DNA of 64,000 nt from Theristus sp. LFF4_11 (lineage: Eukaryota > Nematoda > Chromadorea > Monhysterida > Xyalidae): positions 1 through 64,000 of the forward strand of contig JASANC010003824.1 of the NCBI GenBank assembly GCA_030248135.1, in the 5' to 3' direction. The notes below the pieces were generated by a model. It saw only the letters and a list, made by a program, of their open reading frames with translations, did no database searches and was not told the origin of the DNA. The position numbers were made by a program, and so were the translations under genes. The stretch's first letter is position 1, and each line of letters opens with the position of its first letter. Positions 1 through 10,182 of the stretch are shown here, piece by piece.

Positions 1-627
1 TTTGTGTACCTTTTGTGTGTGCAGGTTGTTGGGTTACGGTGTTTGTCGTGTTATAAGGGCTGGGAGCGTGTTTTATTTGCCCAGTCCTAACCCAGTCCAC
101 TGATTTTATTGTTTGTTCGTTTCGTTTTATCCAGGTCCCGTTTTGTTAACCAATTCATTGTTTCGTACTAAAAAGTGAATTGACCGGATTAACGAAATAA
201 AAGAGAAAAGAAAGAAAAGAGGACTGGCCGTTTTATCGACGAACTGAATAACAACAATAATAAATAAAAGAGATTGATATTTAACTGTGAGACACACACA
301 CGCATAACTCCTTGTCACGCACACGTCTTCAAACACAACCGCTCGGATTGTTTCGGCAGTCTAGAGTGATAATCATTACATCCGGGGTGCACATTTCATG
401 AGATTTCGCTTGTGATGTGCACAGAACCTAAAATCCAAAGAAACTTACGATTTTTCAAATGAGGTTTTTTTGTTTGAAAGGTTCCCGACCGATATCTAAA
501 GTTGTGCAATCAAACACGATACGAACGTGAAGTCTACTGCGGTTCGTTTGGTGTCCGTGTGAAAAGAAGCCATCGAATTTGTCAATAGAAACACCACTAA
601 CGCAAATAGAAAAGAACTCAATTCCAG
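1..627. other. No gene recognised; presumed intron of the arylsulfatase gene
   Basis: A/T-rich DNA with no recognisable exon. The first supported arylsulfatase exon begins at about 628, so this stretch is probably intron of that gene, whose catalytic N-terminal half lies to the left of the window. The frame upstream of 628 stays open for a while, but its sequence does not clearly match the family. Confidence 0.4.
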
Positions 628-1923
628 GAATGGTTGCTGCCATGGATGCGGCGTTAGGACTAGTGCTGCAAAAACTAAAATCGGCTGGCTTTTATGACGA
701 CACCTTGCTGATTTTCAGCTCTGATGTGAGCGGTGATTTGTTAAAGTCTCTTAACTTTCTTTAATCCATAGCAGTACTTTTTTAAGAATGGCGGACCCAC
801 GGATTTTGGTGCAAGTAACTGGCCACTTCGAGGGGGCAAACACACGCTGTGGGAGGGAGGCACGAGGGCGATATCGTTTGTGCACTCAAAAAGATACTTC
901 AACCAATCAACTATTTTTCATCCGTAAGTTTCTTTAAGTTTTGACATATTGAGTCTGTCATATTTTTCTGTGATTGTGTACTTTTTTCTGTTTTTTCATC
1001 AGCGACGTTTCAGGTTGTTTCACATTGTCGACTGGTACCCGACGATAATGAACATTGCTGGCGCAAACGTAACCAAATACGGTCGGTTCTCTAGTCACGG
1101 ATGAACTAATTTGCATTCGGAATGAATTACTTCAATGGGATTTGCAAAAAGTTTGCTGTTAGTTTTTATTTGGTCAAACGTTTTTCATCACAGGGGACGG
1201 CGTTAATCAGTGGCCCGCGCTGCGAGGCAAATCACAAATAGGAAGGAGAAACACGATTATTTACAACATTGAAGATCGCTGCGCCAGAGCTGCAATTCGG
1301 TGAGCTTATGCGGAAATTAGGTTTCTGCAGTCGCTTTTAGCGCGCAGCATTTTGTTTGTGTTACGTTTTTGAACGAATACGATTCCAGTTTGTTTTCAAT
1401 TTTTAAAAATCTGTTATTTTAAAAACACTTTCAGGCACAAAAACTATAAATTAATCAAAGGCTATGCCGGAGAGCCCGGCGGTTGGTACCCTCCGGAAGC
1501 GGGCTCAAATTCAAACGGTTCAAGCGATCTTTCAGAAACTCGAATACAGCAGTCACGCATCGGCCGCTCCCGCTTGCGAGTCTTCAATTTGAAAGGTTTC
1601 TAAAGGTGTAACATGCATTTTCATTAAGTCAATGAGAACGGATGCGTATTGTGAAAAAAAGAATGCCGGACTTTTTTTCGATGTTCAGTTGATCCAACCG
1701 AGCGTCGCGACCTCGCGCGTTTGCCGTCGATGAAATTGAAAGTGGCGCAACTGTTGCGGAGACTGGCGAAATTCTGTCGACAGGTGACGCGCACACGGGA
1801 GTTTCCAATTTAGAGATGAAAAAAATTATATTTTTTCAGGAAGTGCCATCAGTTCATAAAGCACTGGACGTGCGTGGACACCCGGCCAATCACAATGGAA
1901 CGTTTGCTTCCGGGTGGTGTTGA
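628..1923 (+). CDS. Arylsulfatase (ARSB/I/J-like), 3' part
   Basis: Seven exons join in phase: 628-725, 787-923, 1014-1081, 1194-1299, 1435-1595, 1689-1783 and 1840-1923 (TGA). The joined protein reads [11 protein letters not shown], then [32 protein letters not shown], a short exon with [13 protein letters not shown], and [13 protein letters not shown]. These are the conserved SDNGG, LRGGK, WEGG.R and DGVNQW blocks of type B, I and J arylsulfatases, lysosomal or secreted enzymes that remove sulfate esters from glycosaminoglycans or sulfolipids. The last exons carry [12 protein letters not shown] and DPTERRDLA, matching the family's C-terminal beta-domain. The active-site Cys motif (CxPxR) lies in the missing 5' part. 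Splice sites are canonical (gtgagc, gtaagt; tttcag). The gene ends 375 bp from the convergent fucosyltransferase. Family is confident; subtype and substrate are not. Confidence 0.88.
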
Positions 1924-2298
1924 GTGGCGGTTTTTTCCGATAATTTGAAACAACAGCATTTTAGAAGTAAAAAATAATAACAATCGAAAACAGGAATCAA
2001 TGTACTATGAAAAACTGAATCAATGGACATTCTGTATAAGTGGAATGCACTGCGTTATTCTTGTCGAAAAAAAAACTTTGAACTGAAGCAAACGATGAAA
2101 AAGTAAATGGAATGGAACCAAATAAGCTGGTGGAACTGTGTAAAGCTGCATACCAAATACAACACATAAAAACAAACAATGATATAAGATTGATAAATGA
2201 TTGTTCAGAAAAAATATCACAGCCGTTTAACTCTGATGAAAGAAATAGAACGACTAGAAAAAAATTGTTTGCTCGAAAATCGGACTATTCTAATCTGA
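1924..2298. other. Spacer between two convergent genes
   Basis: 375 bp between the arylsulfatase stop (1923) and the fucosyltransferase stop (2299). It is A/T-rich and probably holds the 3' UTRs of both genes. No further coding sequence seen. Confidence 0.6.
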
Positions 2299-4464
2299 TC
2301 ACAGTCTGACCATTTTCGGCCCGACGGGACACGTCCTTGGGTTCCACATAGTGCCGGCCATTCGGTTGTCGGTGCCGTTTTCCACCTTCAAATGGCGACC
2401 CTCTGCGATCGCATGGCACAGCCTCGCGAACCCACTGAAGCCTTGTCGTGTCCGCATGGTGTAATACCGATGCCACTGGAGGTACTCCACATAGGCGGTC
2501 GCATTCTGGTGTAATTTCATCAAGAATTCCGACGCTTCGGCGATCGAGCCAAAGTCTCGCAGATCGATCCACGATCTCGGATGCGGCAGCACGTCCGTGT
2601 AGTTGCCGGCGCCGTACACGACCGGCACCAAACCAGCCCAGAGAGCGTTCGAGAATTTCTCGGTGATGTAGCCGGGACACAGTGAATTCTCAAACGCCAG
2701 ATAGAATTTGTATCTGCAAGAGTGAACGTTTCGACTCGCAAGTGCAGTTGTTTTACTGGAATTGAAAAAAATTATTCCGAAAAGTTTTCGAATCAGTGTA
2801 TCGCACGCACCCTCGTGCGGTGGCGGAAAACTGGTAACTGGAGAAAAGTTCTCCTGGTACCAGTTCTCCTACGGCCTGGTGCTAACGCGTTAGACTCTTG
2901 TCTGTGCGTTCGGGGGATCGAGCCCCGCCGATAGGGGTGTATCGGCACTTAATGACAGAGAGAACTCGATGGGCGCCCAACTCGACGCCGTTCTGCACGC
3001 TTTTCTGGGTTAGTCCTGGCTAAAAATAAAAATATTGCCAAAAATCGCCAACAACAACAAGAACGCACTTCTGCGCCAATCGCTTGTAGCACGGCAGCTC
3101 CTCCGCACGGTTGCAGTGCAATTTGCCGCACGTGCCGTACTTTGCGATCGGTATCAGCTTGTCCATCTGCTGTATCAAATGTTCCCGTCTTGAGAGTGTA
3201 CCGCAGTGCGAGGCCATCCAGGCGACCGGTTCCTTTGCGGCCTGCTTCTGAACGTCGAACAACGACTGATCCAGCGGTCCGTCGAGCGGCGTCCGTTTCA
3301 CGGAAAAGCCGTACGGTCCGGGATAGTCGGAGTCGAATCGATAGCTCATCGTGCGGTTGAACGCCATGCTGTTCAGGAATTTGAGGTCGTGGTCTGAAAA
3401 TAGTGTTCACCTGAAGCGAAGTGAAGAATGCTGATGTCTGGTTCGCCCGGAATTTGGCACTGCCACTGGTTTGTTTTTGCTGTTTGCTTGACGGCTGAAT
3501 GAACAATTAGCTGTGCGGGATTGCCATTTCGACTGAAACCGCCATGAAACAAATGACTGGCACTGAATCTTTCCGCCAGTAATACTTTGTCAACTTCAAA
3601 GTAAAGTTTCCTAAAAAGTCAAAAACTGCAATCTGCAAAAAAACTTCAAACAACAGAACTGTAATATCCGGGCGACTCGATGATCCAGTAGACCCAAATG
3701 TGACTCTGCAGACGGTACTGCGGCAGGTCATCGGCGTGCAGATCCTGAGTCAACCCGTGGAACACGACCGCGTCACTGCGGTTGTACTCGCGACGGTCGA
3801 ACGTCACCGTACACCACGGCGGAATCGGTGATTGCTCTGCATTAAAAAACGGTTTTTTAATAAAGGCACTTTTGGGGCACATCGCACACGCCTCGTGTTA
3901 AGGTGGGCAACGCGGATGTTTTTAGGAGGCAACGTCTTTTCTCACGTTGCCCACAGATTGTAACTTGAAAGCGCAATCCGGCACACGCCACACACACACA
4001 CATCGAGAAAACCAGTTTTACTATTTTGAAGTTCCTACAAACTAATTTGAATTCAAAACTAGTAGTAGCAAAAACTGCTAGTAATTTTGCCGTTAAATTC
4101 AGTCCGTTTTAGTAAATTTCTACTGACGGCTCATCAGATTGACGAAGTTCTTGTTGCCGTAGTACTGGGTCCACATGAGAATCCTGGCCGACTTTCTCGT
4201 GTCATTCATGTTGTTCGTCGAAATTGGCGTCGCGTTTTTGTTGTTGCTGTTCAATGCTGAGTTTCTGGCACCTCGAATAACAACATTCTGACGATGGATA
4301 TGGTGATTGTCGGTGGTGTTCTGCAACGCGTTGTAGTACTTGAGCAGGTAGTCGTTGTAGAGAGTGTCAATGAACAGCAGGTAGCCACTGATGGTGAGCA
4401 CCAGGACGAGCACGTACGTCGTCAGCGTTGGCAGACTGATGCAGCCGCGCAGGCCGCGCTTCAT
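2299..4464 (-). CDS. Alpha-1,3-fucosyltransferase (GT10 family), complete
   Basis: Four minus-strand exons: 4464-4128, 3836-3660, 3393-3069 and 2713-2299. Together they give 1254 bp, 417 aa, with all phases matching. The N-terminus is a type II membrane anchor: a short basic cytosolic tail (MKRGLRGC), then a hydrophobic span at about residues 13-32, then an Asn-rich stem. The catalytic part has WVYWIIESPGYY and FNRTMSYRFDSDYPGPYG, the conserved ESP and SYR-D-D blocks. The last exon carries YLAFENSLCPGYITEKF and the VPVVYG block, the GDP-fucose-binding signature of GT10 enzymes. It is expected to sit in the Golgi and add fucose to N-glycans or other glycans. ATG 4464 is chosen because it opens the membrane anchor. 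The intron between exons 3 and 4 contains a tRNA-like segment. Acceptor specificity cannot be read from the sequence. Confidence 0.92.
2829..2874. repeat. Short inverted copy of the GGAGAACTGGTACC repeat
   Basis: In the last fucosyltransferase intron, GGCGGAAAACTGGTAACTGG is followed by a close inverted match ending CTGGTACCAGTTCTCC. The same 14-15-bp unit makes up the terminal repeats of the element at 6529-7379, so this looks like a minimal or deleted relative. Confidence 0.6.
2868..2945 (+). repeat. tRNA-like segment, possible SINE head or tRNA pseudogene
   Basis: It has an A-box-like stretch (TGGTGCTAACGCG at about 2878) and a B-box-like stretch (GGGATCGAGCCCC at about 2915) at roughly tRNA spacing, with a GGGG/CCCC T-stem. 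The acceptor stem does not pair convincingly, so a functional tRNA is unlikely. It directly follows the short inverted repeat at 2829-2874 and lies within a fucosyltransferase intron. Confidence 0.3.
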
Positions 4465-6528
4465 GCTGCCTCGATTTGCGCTGATTGGTCTGAATTGAAG
4501 AAAATGTACAGTTCTGTTTGTTGTAGCAGTTCACGGCGGCGACCTCTGCCTGGTGAAAACCCGCAGCGCCTCTGGAGGGGCGAAGCCAAATTTTATTGCT
4601 GGCGTTTGCGACCGAAGCGGCCAGTTCCACTTCGAGGAAGCGCCAGCGTCGGAACCTACAGTTTTGTTTCGAACTGACCAGCGCAAGCGAGAGATTCACA
4701 CGTCAACAAACACAGACACATGAGAACGAATAGTTCAACCAATTGGTAGCTTGACAATTACAAACTGGCAGCTGCACACACGCTTGCAAAAAGGCAGCTG
4801 AACTTTTGTTTGACACCGTGTTTTTTAACCAGCGATACATGTATGTGGGCAAGTGATCCTAACACCAAAAAACCGAAAAGTTGCGACCATAGTGTGAAAA
4901 TAGATCGTCACACGAAAAAAATAAACCTTACATGTTCACAGTCCACGTTGGTTGTGCGTTAGCTCAGCGAGCACATGGTGGTGATGAAACTCTGTTTCTG
5001 TTTGCGGACCGCGTGTTTGTGTGCTTGTATAATCCGTGTCAATGTCAGCCAGTGAAACCATGGCAGCAAGAATGGAACATGATGATCAAAATGGGATACG
5101 CAATAATGGTACACACAAAATATACACCTGTGTGTGGAGAGTGTGTCTGAATAATTGCACGGCGCTTATTTAGAACCGATATTTTATGACGCTAACATTG
5201 GCTTATGTTTAGCTTTTGCTGCATACAAAATTTGCATGTGAGTTTGAAAACTGAACTGTGAACAATACAGAAACAGCAGTTCAAAAAATCTTTCAGATTT
5301 GGATTGGATTCGGTTTAGTGCGCTTGTTTTGGTCTGGGCTAAAGCAAAAAACTGCGATGATTGACTGGTGTTTAAAAAAACGAACAACTTTGACAAGTAT
5401 TCTCATTTTTGCTTGTTGGTTGGGTCACGGACTCACGACGTACAGCTGAAAGCAACAACTTTGGCACTTTATCAACCAAAAAAGTGAAGTGTTCTTCTAA
5501 AAATGTTCTGTTTTTTGTGTTCTTCAAATGCACTTTCTGCGCGTTCCCTCCAAAATAGAGACAAATGGTTTCCGTTTTGACACAAGCGTCTCTCAAACGT
5601 TTTTTTTCAGTTTTTTTCAGACGAAGCAAAATAAGGTCATCAAAGCATCATTCAGTGTCAGGCACATGCTAAATCAGCGTTCAGTGCAAACACTGTATTT
5701 GAAAAAAAACCAAATCAGAGACCGTACGGCACTAAAACCGCGCTAACTCATCTCAACAAAAACCGTTTCAGTAGACATTTTTTGCAGCCCTGTATTTTCT
5801 CAGTGTTGCCGCTGTGATAGGCAACCAAAAAAACTAATATTGTTCAACACGTACCCCAAAGCGCGACTAGCTGTTTTTTCAAAGTCTGACAAACAAAATT
5901 ACTGTTTCAAAGCGTGCCAAATAACAAACAAAACCCCTGAAATAAGCTAACTGAACCGTTTAGTGGTGTTTCTACTTCCCAGCTGACAAAGAATAGCGCA
6001 CGAAGGAACCATTAAGAAAAGGTGCTACTAAAGTGGCTACTAATGCGGCTTAAAACACGGCTTTTGTTTTTTACCCGTGAATCGCAGTTTTAGTAACCCC
6101 ATCAGTGGCAACTTTAATGTCTGCTTCAGTAGTCGACCTTGTAGCCACTTTTGTAGCCCTGTTAATTTCAGCGTGAATGAGAAGAAAGAAAAAAGCGGCG
6201 CAAAACCGGCGGAGACTGTTCCGGTATTACATGAAGCATTTGCGGTTCGGAAAAAAGGCATTCAAAAAATTGAAACTGTGAAGATTACCAAAGCAAAAAA
6301 GGTTTGCGATGTTGTTTCAGCGCTGATTGCGTTCGCATAAAAGGCGAGCGCTATCACAATCTATATTTCGCAGAAATGTCTCTGAACGCTTTTTTTAATC
6401 AACGCAGTAACAACTACCATTTTGTATGCTGGCATGGATTTCGTCGAATGTTTTCATGCTGATTAGTGATTACCTAACGGTTTCTATGTTACATCACTAA
6501 GGCCTAATTGGTGTTTCAAATGGGTGGC
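4465..6528. other. Gene-free upstream region of the fucosyltransferase
   Basis: About 2 kb, A/T-rich, with only short open frames of low-complexity composition and no plausible splice-joined exons. It probably contains the promoter and any 5' UTR exon of the minus-strand fucosyltransferase. No specific regulatory site could be supported. Confidence 0.5.
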
Positions 6529-7379
6529 GGAGAACTGGTACCCGGAGAACTGGTCAGCGGAGAACTGGTACCCTCTCACAAACGCACGCGGAGAACTGGT
6601 ACCCGGAGAACTGGTCACCGGAGAACTGGTACCCACTCTGGTTGCGCGTGTTTCACTGCCTTTTTCCGTTACTGTTGAAGGTTTTTAGATTAATAAACAG
6701 ATTTTGTAAAAACTTTGTTTGTTTTATATTAATTGACTCATTCGAAATGTACAGGGTGGGCCAAAAAATCTACAGGATTTCAAATTGCTCTATCTCGCGT
6801 CTGGTTTGAGGTTTCAGGCTGAAATATGGAAACATTTCATGTGGAAACTAAGGTTCGTATTTTTTCAAATTAAAAAATTTCTGTTTCTGATGATGTCTGA
6901 TGATATTGACCATTGGAATCATCGGTGCTAGACATGGAAGCATTTCAATGCCGAAAGCGAAAGCTATCACTACTTTCTGGTGCAGTCAAATGTCTGCGTC
7001 AATCTTGCACACACCGTTTTCATCTATTTACAAAAAATGTCAAAACACGATTAAATAGAAAGAAAAACCTCTAAAAATTAAAAAATGCAAACCTAAATAC
7101 TATAAAACTTTCAAATTTTAAGTAGTTTGAAGTCCGGTAGCTTTTTGGTCAACCCTGTACTTTAATTATTTGTTATTTATATTTAATTTTAAATAAATGA
7201 AAAAGATATGGTTAATTAAATTCAGGATGGAGTGTGGATAAATAACTTTTGGAGATGGGTACCAGTTCTCCGGTGACCAGTTCTCCGCACGCGCAAATCA
7301 GAGGGTACCAGTGCTCCGCGTGACCAGTTTTCCGGGTACCAGTTCTCCGGTGACCAGTTCTCCGGGTACCAGTTCTCCT
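6529..7379. mobile_element. Non-autonomous element with terminal repeats built of GGAGAACTGGTACC units
   Basis: The left end (about 6529-6634) contains six copies of GGAGAACTGGTMMCC, alternating -TACCC and -TCACC endings, with one spacer. The right end (about 7258-7379) contains the same units in reverse complement (GGTACCAGTTCTCC, GGTGACCAGTTCTCC). The result is tandem-array inverted termini of about 105-120 bp around a 620-bp core. No transposase frame is visible. A separate mariner-like MITE (6752-7157) sits inside the core. The superfamily is not recognised. Confidence 0.7.
6752..7157. mobile_element. Tc1/mariner-type MITE, 406 bp, nested
   Basis: It is flanked by TA on both sides (6750-6751 and 7158-7159). 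The termini are imperfect inverted repeats: CAGGGTGGGCCAAAAAATCT on the left matches the complement of ..AGCTTTTTGGTCAACCCTG on the right, with similarity extending about 40 bp inward. The end resembles two longer elements at 47709-48797 and 61463-62382. No coding capacity. Confidence 0.8.
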
Positions 7380-7385
7380 ACTGCT

Positions 7386-7679
7386 GTTGTTTATTTCAAG
7401 TTCCAGTTTTAGCAAGTTTAAGTTTTGTTTTGCTTCAGCAGCAATGTTCATCATTTTGACGTGTTCGCGTCTTCTTGCTTTATTTTTCTCTCATATTAAA
7501 CAGGGTTTCCTTTTGAGCGAACACTTTGCAACCTGTTGCAGTTATTCTTGTGATTTGGAACCTGTTTAATATGAGAGAAAAATAAAGCAAGAAGACGCGA
7601 ACACGTCAAAATGGTGAACATTGCTGCTGAAGCAAAACAAAACTTAAACTTGCTAAAACTGGAACTTGAAATAAACAAC
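7386..7679. repeat. Long perfect hairpin (119-bp arms)
   Basis: The arms 7386-7504 and 7561-7679 are reverse complements over 119 bp with a single evident mismatch near 7449 (ATGTTCATC against ATGTTCACC), separated by a 56-bp loop. Near-identity of the arms implies a very recent origin. It begins 6 bp from the right end of the 6529-7379 element and may be a foldback transposon or a locally inverted duplication. Confidence 0.85.
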
Positions 7680-9552
7680 GAATCACAAGATGCTCCACTC
7701 AAACACGATGAAATAATTAGCGCGATGTGAAGGATAGTTCAAGATTTTAGAAGCATATTGAGAAAGTAGTTGAAATTCGTTTGAGCACGCATAGGCTTCA
7801 AGCATAAATGTGAACAGAACATGCTTCACTGCAAAGTCCGCTGCAGCACTATGTTTCGATTTATTCAGGATCGAGGCTACAGGGCTCAATTTATTAGCTC
7901 TTAATGAACTCACACAGTGAGACGGTGAGAGAGAACAGAGCTTTTGCATCCTTTCTGATGTGTGCTAGAAGACAGGGCATTGAAGCTGCATCCGTGCAAA
8001 AAAGTCACAGCACGCTTCACACGTACACTTCTGACGAGCTTCCATTTTGCTGATAGTTTGATTCGATATGACCAACAGTCGAACATGCAGTTTGAGTTGT
8101 GTTCTTTTAAAAAAATGATAAATGCTTTTTTTAGAAGCATTCAATGCTTCGATCATAGTAAGTTCGTTTTCTAAAATTGACAGAACTGAAAAGCTGTCAA
8201 ATATGCGCGTGAGAAGCGCTCCCAGTGCCAAAGTGTATGTATATGTATGTATAGCATGCAACCAGGAGTAGTGAGAAGAATAAGAGTATCATCGTGGAGG
8301 GCGACCATAAATATCGCTTCAACACGCGACGCCACAGGAAGAGTTCACATGAGATCTTCGCGTGACAAAACTCAAAATGAAACGAATCGGAAAATTTTGT
8401 GCCGAAAAAAAAACCTCATCGAAATGACACAAAAGATGAATTGATATTATCGCAAACTGGACGCACTTGAGCGCATAGATACAAGCTTTGAAGCAGTAAA
8501 ATAGCTCTTGACTATGCGTGACGTGATGACAGCGCACTTTGACATTTGGCGGAAACTGTAAAATGGCTGACACATGACATGACGCCGCACATTGTGGCTT
8601 GCTCACATGTTCAACAATGGTTCACAAGACAAAATGTGCTCTGTCCGGTCTCATAGCTAATCGTGGTTTCATATGTCGCTTGGATGTGTTCTTTGATCTG
8701 GTTGTCAAATTGGATTCATCATGGAAGAACGATTTTCGCATTTGAAGAACCTGAAGCGAATATTGTTGTCGGCACTATCACAGAACGCGTCTCCATTGTT
8801 TCTGGCGACGTCATAGTTTTCATTGTTTTAAAACGATTATGTAGACAAGTGAAGCGACATTATACGTCTTTCGCATCTCGATGTCGTCGGGGATGAAATT
8901 TGAGTCTGTTTCTTTCTACACAGTAAAGGTATGAGACAATACTGCAATGTTTAATCCAAGTAAATCTGAACAATATGAATTGAAACCACAGCATTTATAC
9001 GATTGGTATTCATATTTAAAAATTTTGAAAAAATGATTTTTGATTTTCGATCAGATGATGCTTGCAATAAAGTCGTTGTAGGTTCCTAATCCTAAATCTA
9101 ATCCTAATCCTAAGCCAAGCCTTTTTATAAGGTGAAAAAGGATCAAATTGGTTTTCGCATTTTTTTCTTTCCTGTGTTAAAGAGGAAGAGGACCACCTCC
9201 ACCGTACATGTACTTTTAAATATGAAGCCGTACGCATTTATACAAGTTTAATTATGTTCAGCGACAACATGCAACAGTAGATTTTACCGTTCGAACCAGT
9301 TGGTGCCGCTTTTATTGCTTGGAACTCTATGGTTTAATTTTGAAGCGAGCTAGGTTGCAATGCAACCATGGAGTTTTTCTCAGGCAATGTGGGTTTTTTC
9401 TTGTAAGGTTCTGTATTTGAAAAAACGGCACAGCAGTGGAACGCTTGATGATGCAAAATAGCGGTGTCTACATATAAATTTTATGCAAAACAACGCAACA
9501 TAGAAAACTGTCTTCTTTGTCCATAAAATAAATGAAATAATTCGTCTAATTT
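7680..9552. other. Gene-free stretch
   Basis: Open frames here are short and overlap on both strands without family resemblance or consistent splice sites. The only recognisable feature is the telomere-like repeat cluster near 9088. Confidence 0.5.
9084..9132. repeat. Interstitial telomere-like CCTAAT repeats
   Basis: It reads CCTAATCCTAAATCTAATCC, then TAATCCTAAGCC, then AAGCCTTTTT. The reverse complement begins AAAAAGGCTTGGCTTAGG and continues with TTAGG units. The same junction occurs at 44100-44135, so this is a dispersed repeat and not random. Confidence 0.65.
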
Positions 9553-10182
9553 ATGCTGTGGTTCATACTGAACAACAGTAAAAAATTTGGAATGAAGCAT
9601 CTGAAACAAAAAGAATCTGAGCGATATGCATCTATACCTGGAGCATACAGTAAAAACGAAAAACACAAAACTGAAAGAAATGGCGTTGCAAGAAAATTGA
9701 AGAAAAAAACAAGAACGCAGTTGCTGCCAAACGAATACCTTGTATACCAACCGGCGCATTTTCCACGGAATTGGATTGCATGCAATTTAGCTTGCGGAAA
9801 AAAGATTCGGTTTTCGGCTTTAGACGGTGCGGCGAAAAAGACGAAGCATTTACTTGATTACAGGCATCGACTTTCGCATGTACACATACCGGCAACATAT
9901 TTGCTCGCGCAATTTCATTGTAAAACGTCAGAGAGAAAACTAAAAGACCTAAAATTTGCACCAAAAAAGCGGCGACATAAACCTTGTCGGGTTGGAAGGT
10001 CCGACAATGTATACGCATTCACTAATGGCTCGGTTTATTTCGCAACGAATTGCACACGGATACGCGACGTGACAATTGTCGCTGACAAATCGAATCAAGA
10101 GGACGGAGAGAAAAACGATTTTACAGGGTCGTTTGGTTTCGAAAGTTGTTGGGTTCGCCGCTGTTGTCACATGTCACGATAA
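9553..10182 (+). CDS. Unassigned 209-codon open frame, doubtful
   Basis: An uninterrupted frame with an ATG start encodes a Lys/Arg-rich protein of 209 aa that I do not recognise. The opposite strand also stays open over 9632-10018, where it would encode a hydrophobic, cysteine-containing sequence. That strand has a possible 37-bp intron (9637 to 9601, gtatag...tttcag) leading to a further 33 codons. The two readings are mutually exclusive alternatives, and the length of both suggests that one may be a real or recently dead gene. There is no conserved motif, signal peptide or neighbour evidence to choose. It lies about 2.7 kb beyond the SAR1 3' end. Confidence 0.2.
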   Translation: MLWFILNNSKKFGMKHLKQKESERYASIPGAYSKNEKHKTERNGVARKLKKKTRTQLLPNEYLVYQPAHFPRNWIACNLACGKKIRFSALDGAAKKTKHLLDYRHRLSHVHIPATYLLAQFHCKTSERKLKDLKFAPKKRRHKPCRVGRSDNVYAFTNGSVYFATNCTRIRDVTIVADKSNQEDGEKNDFTGSFGFESCWVRRCCHMSR

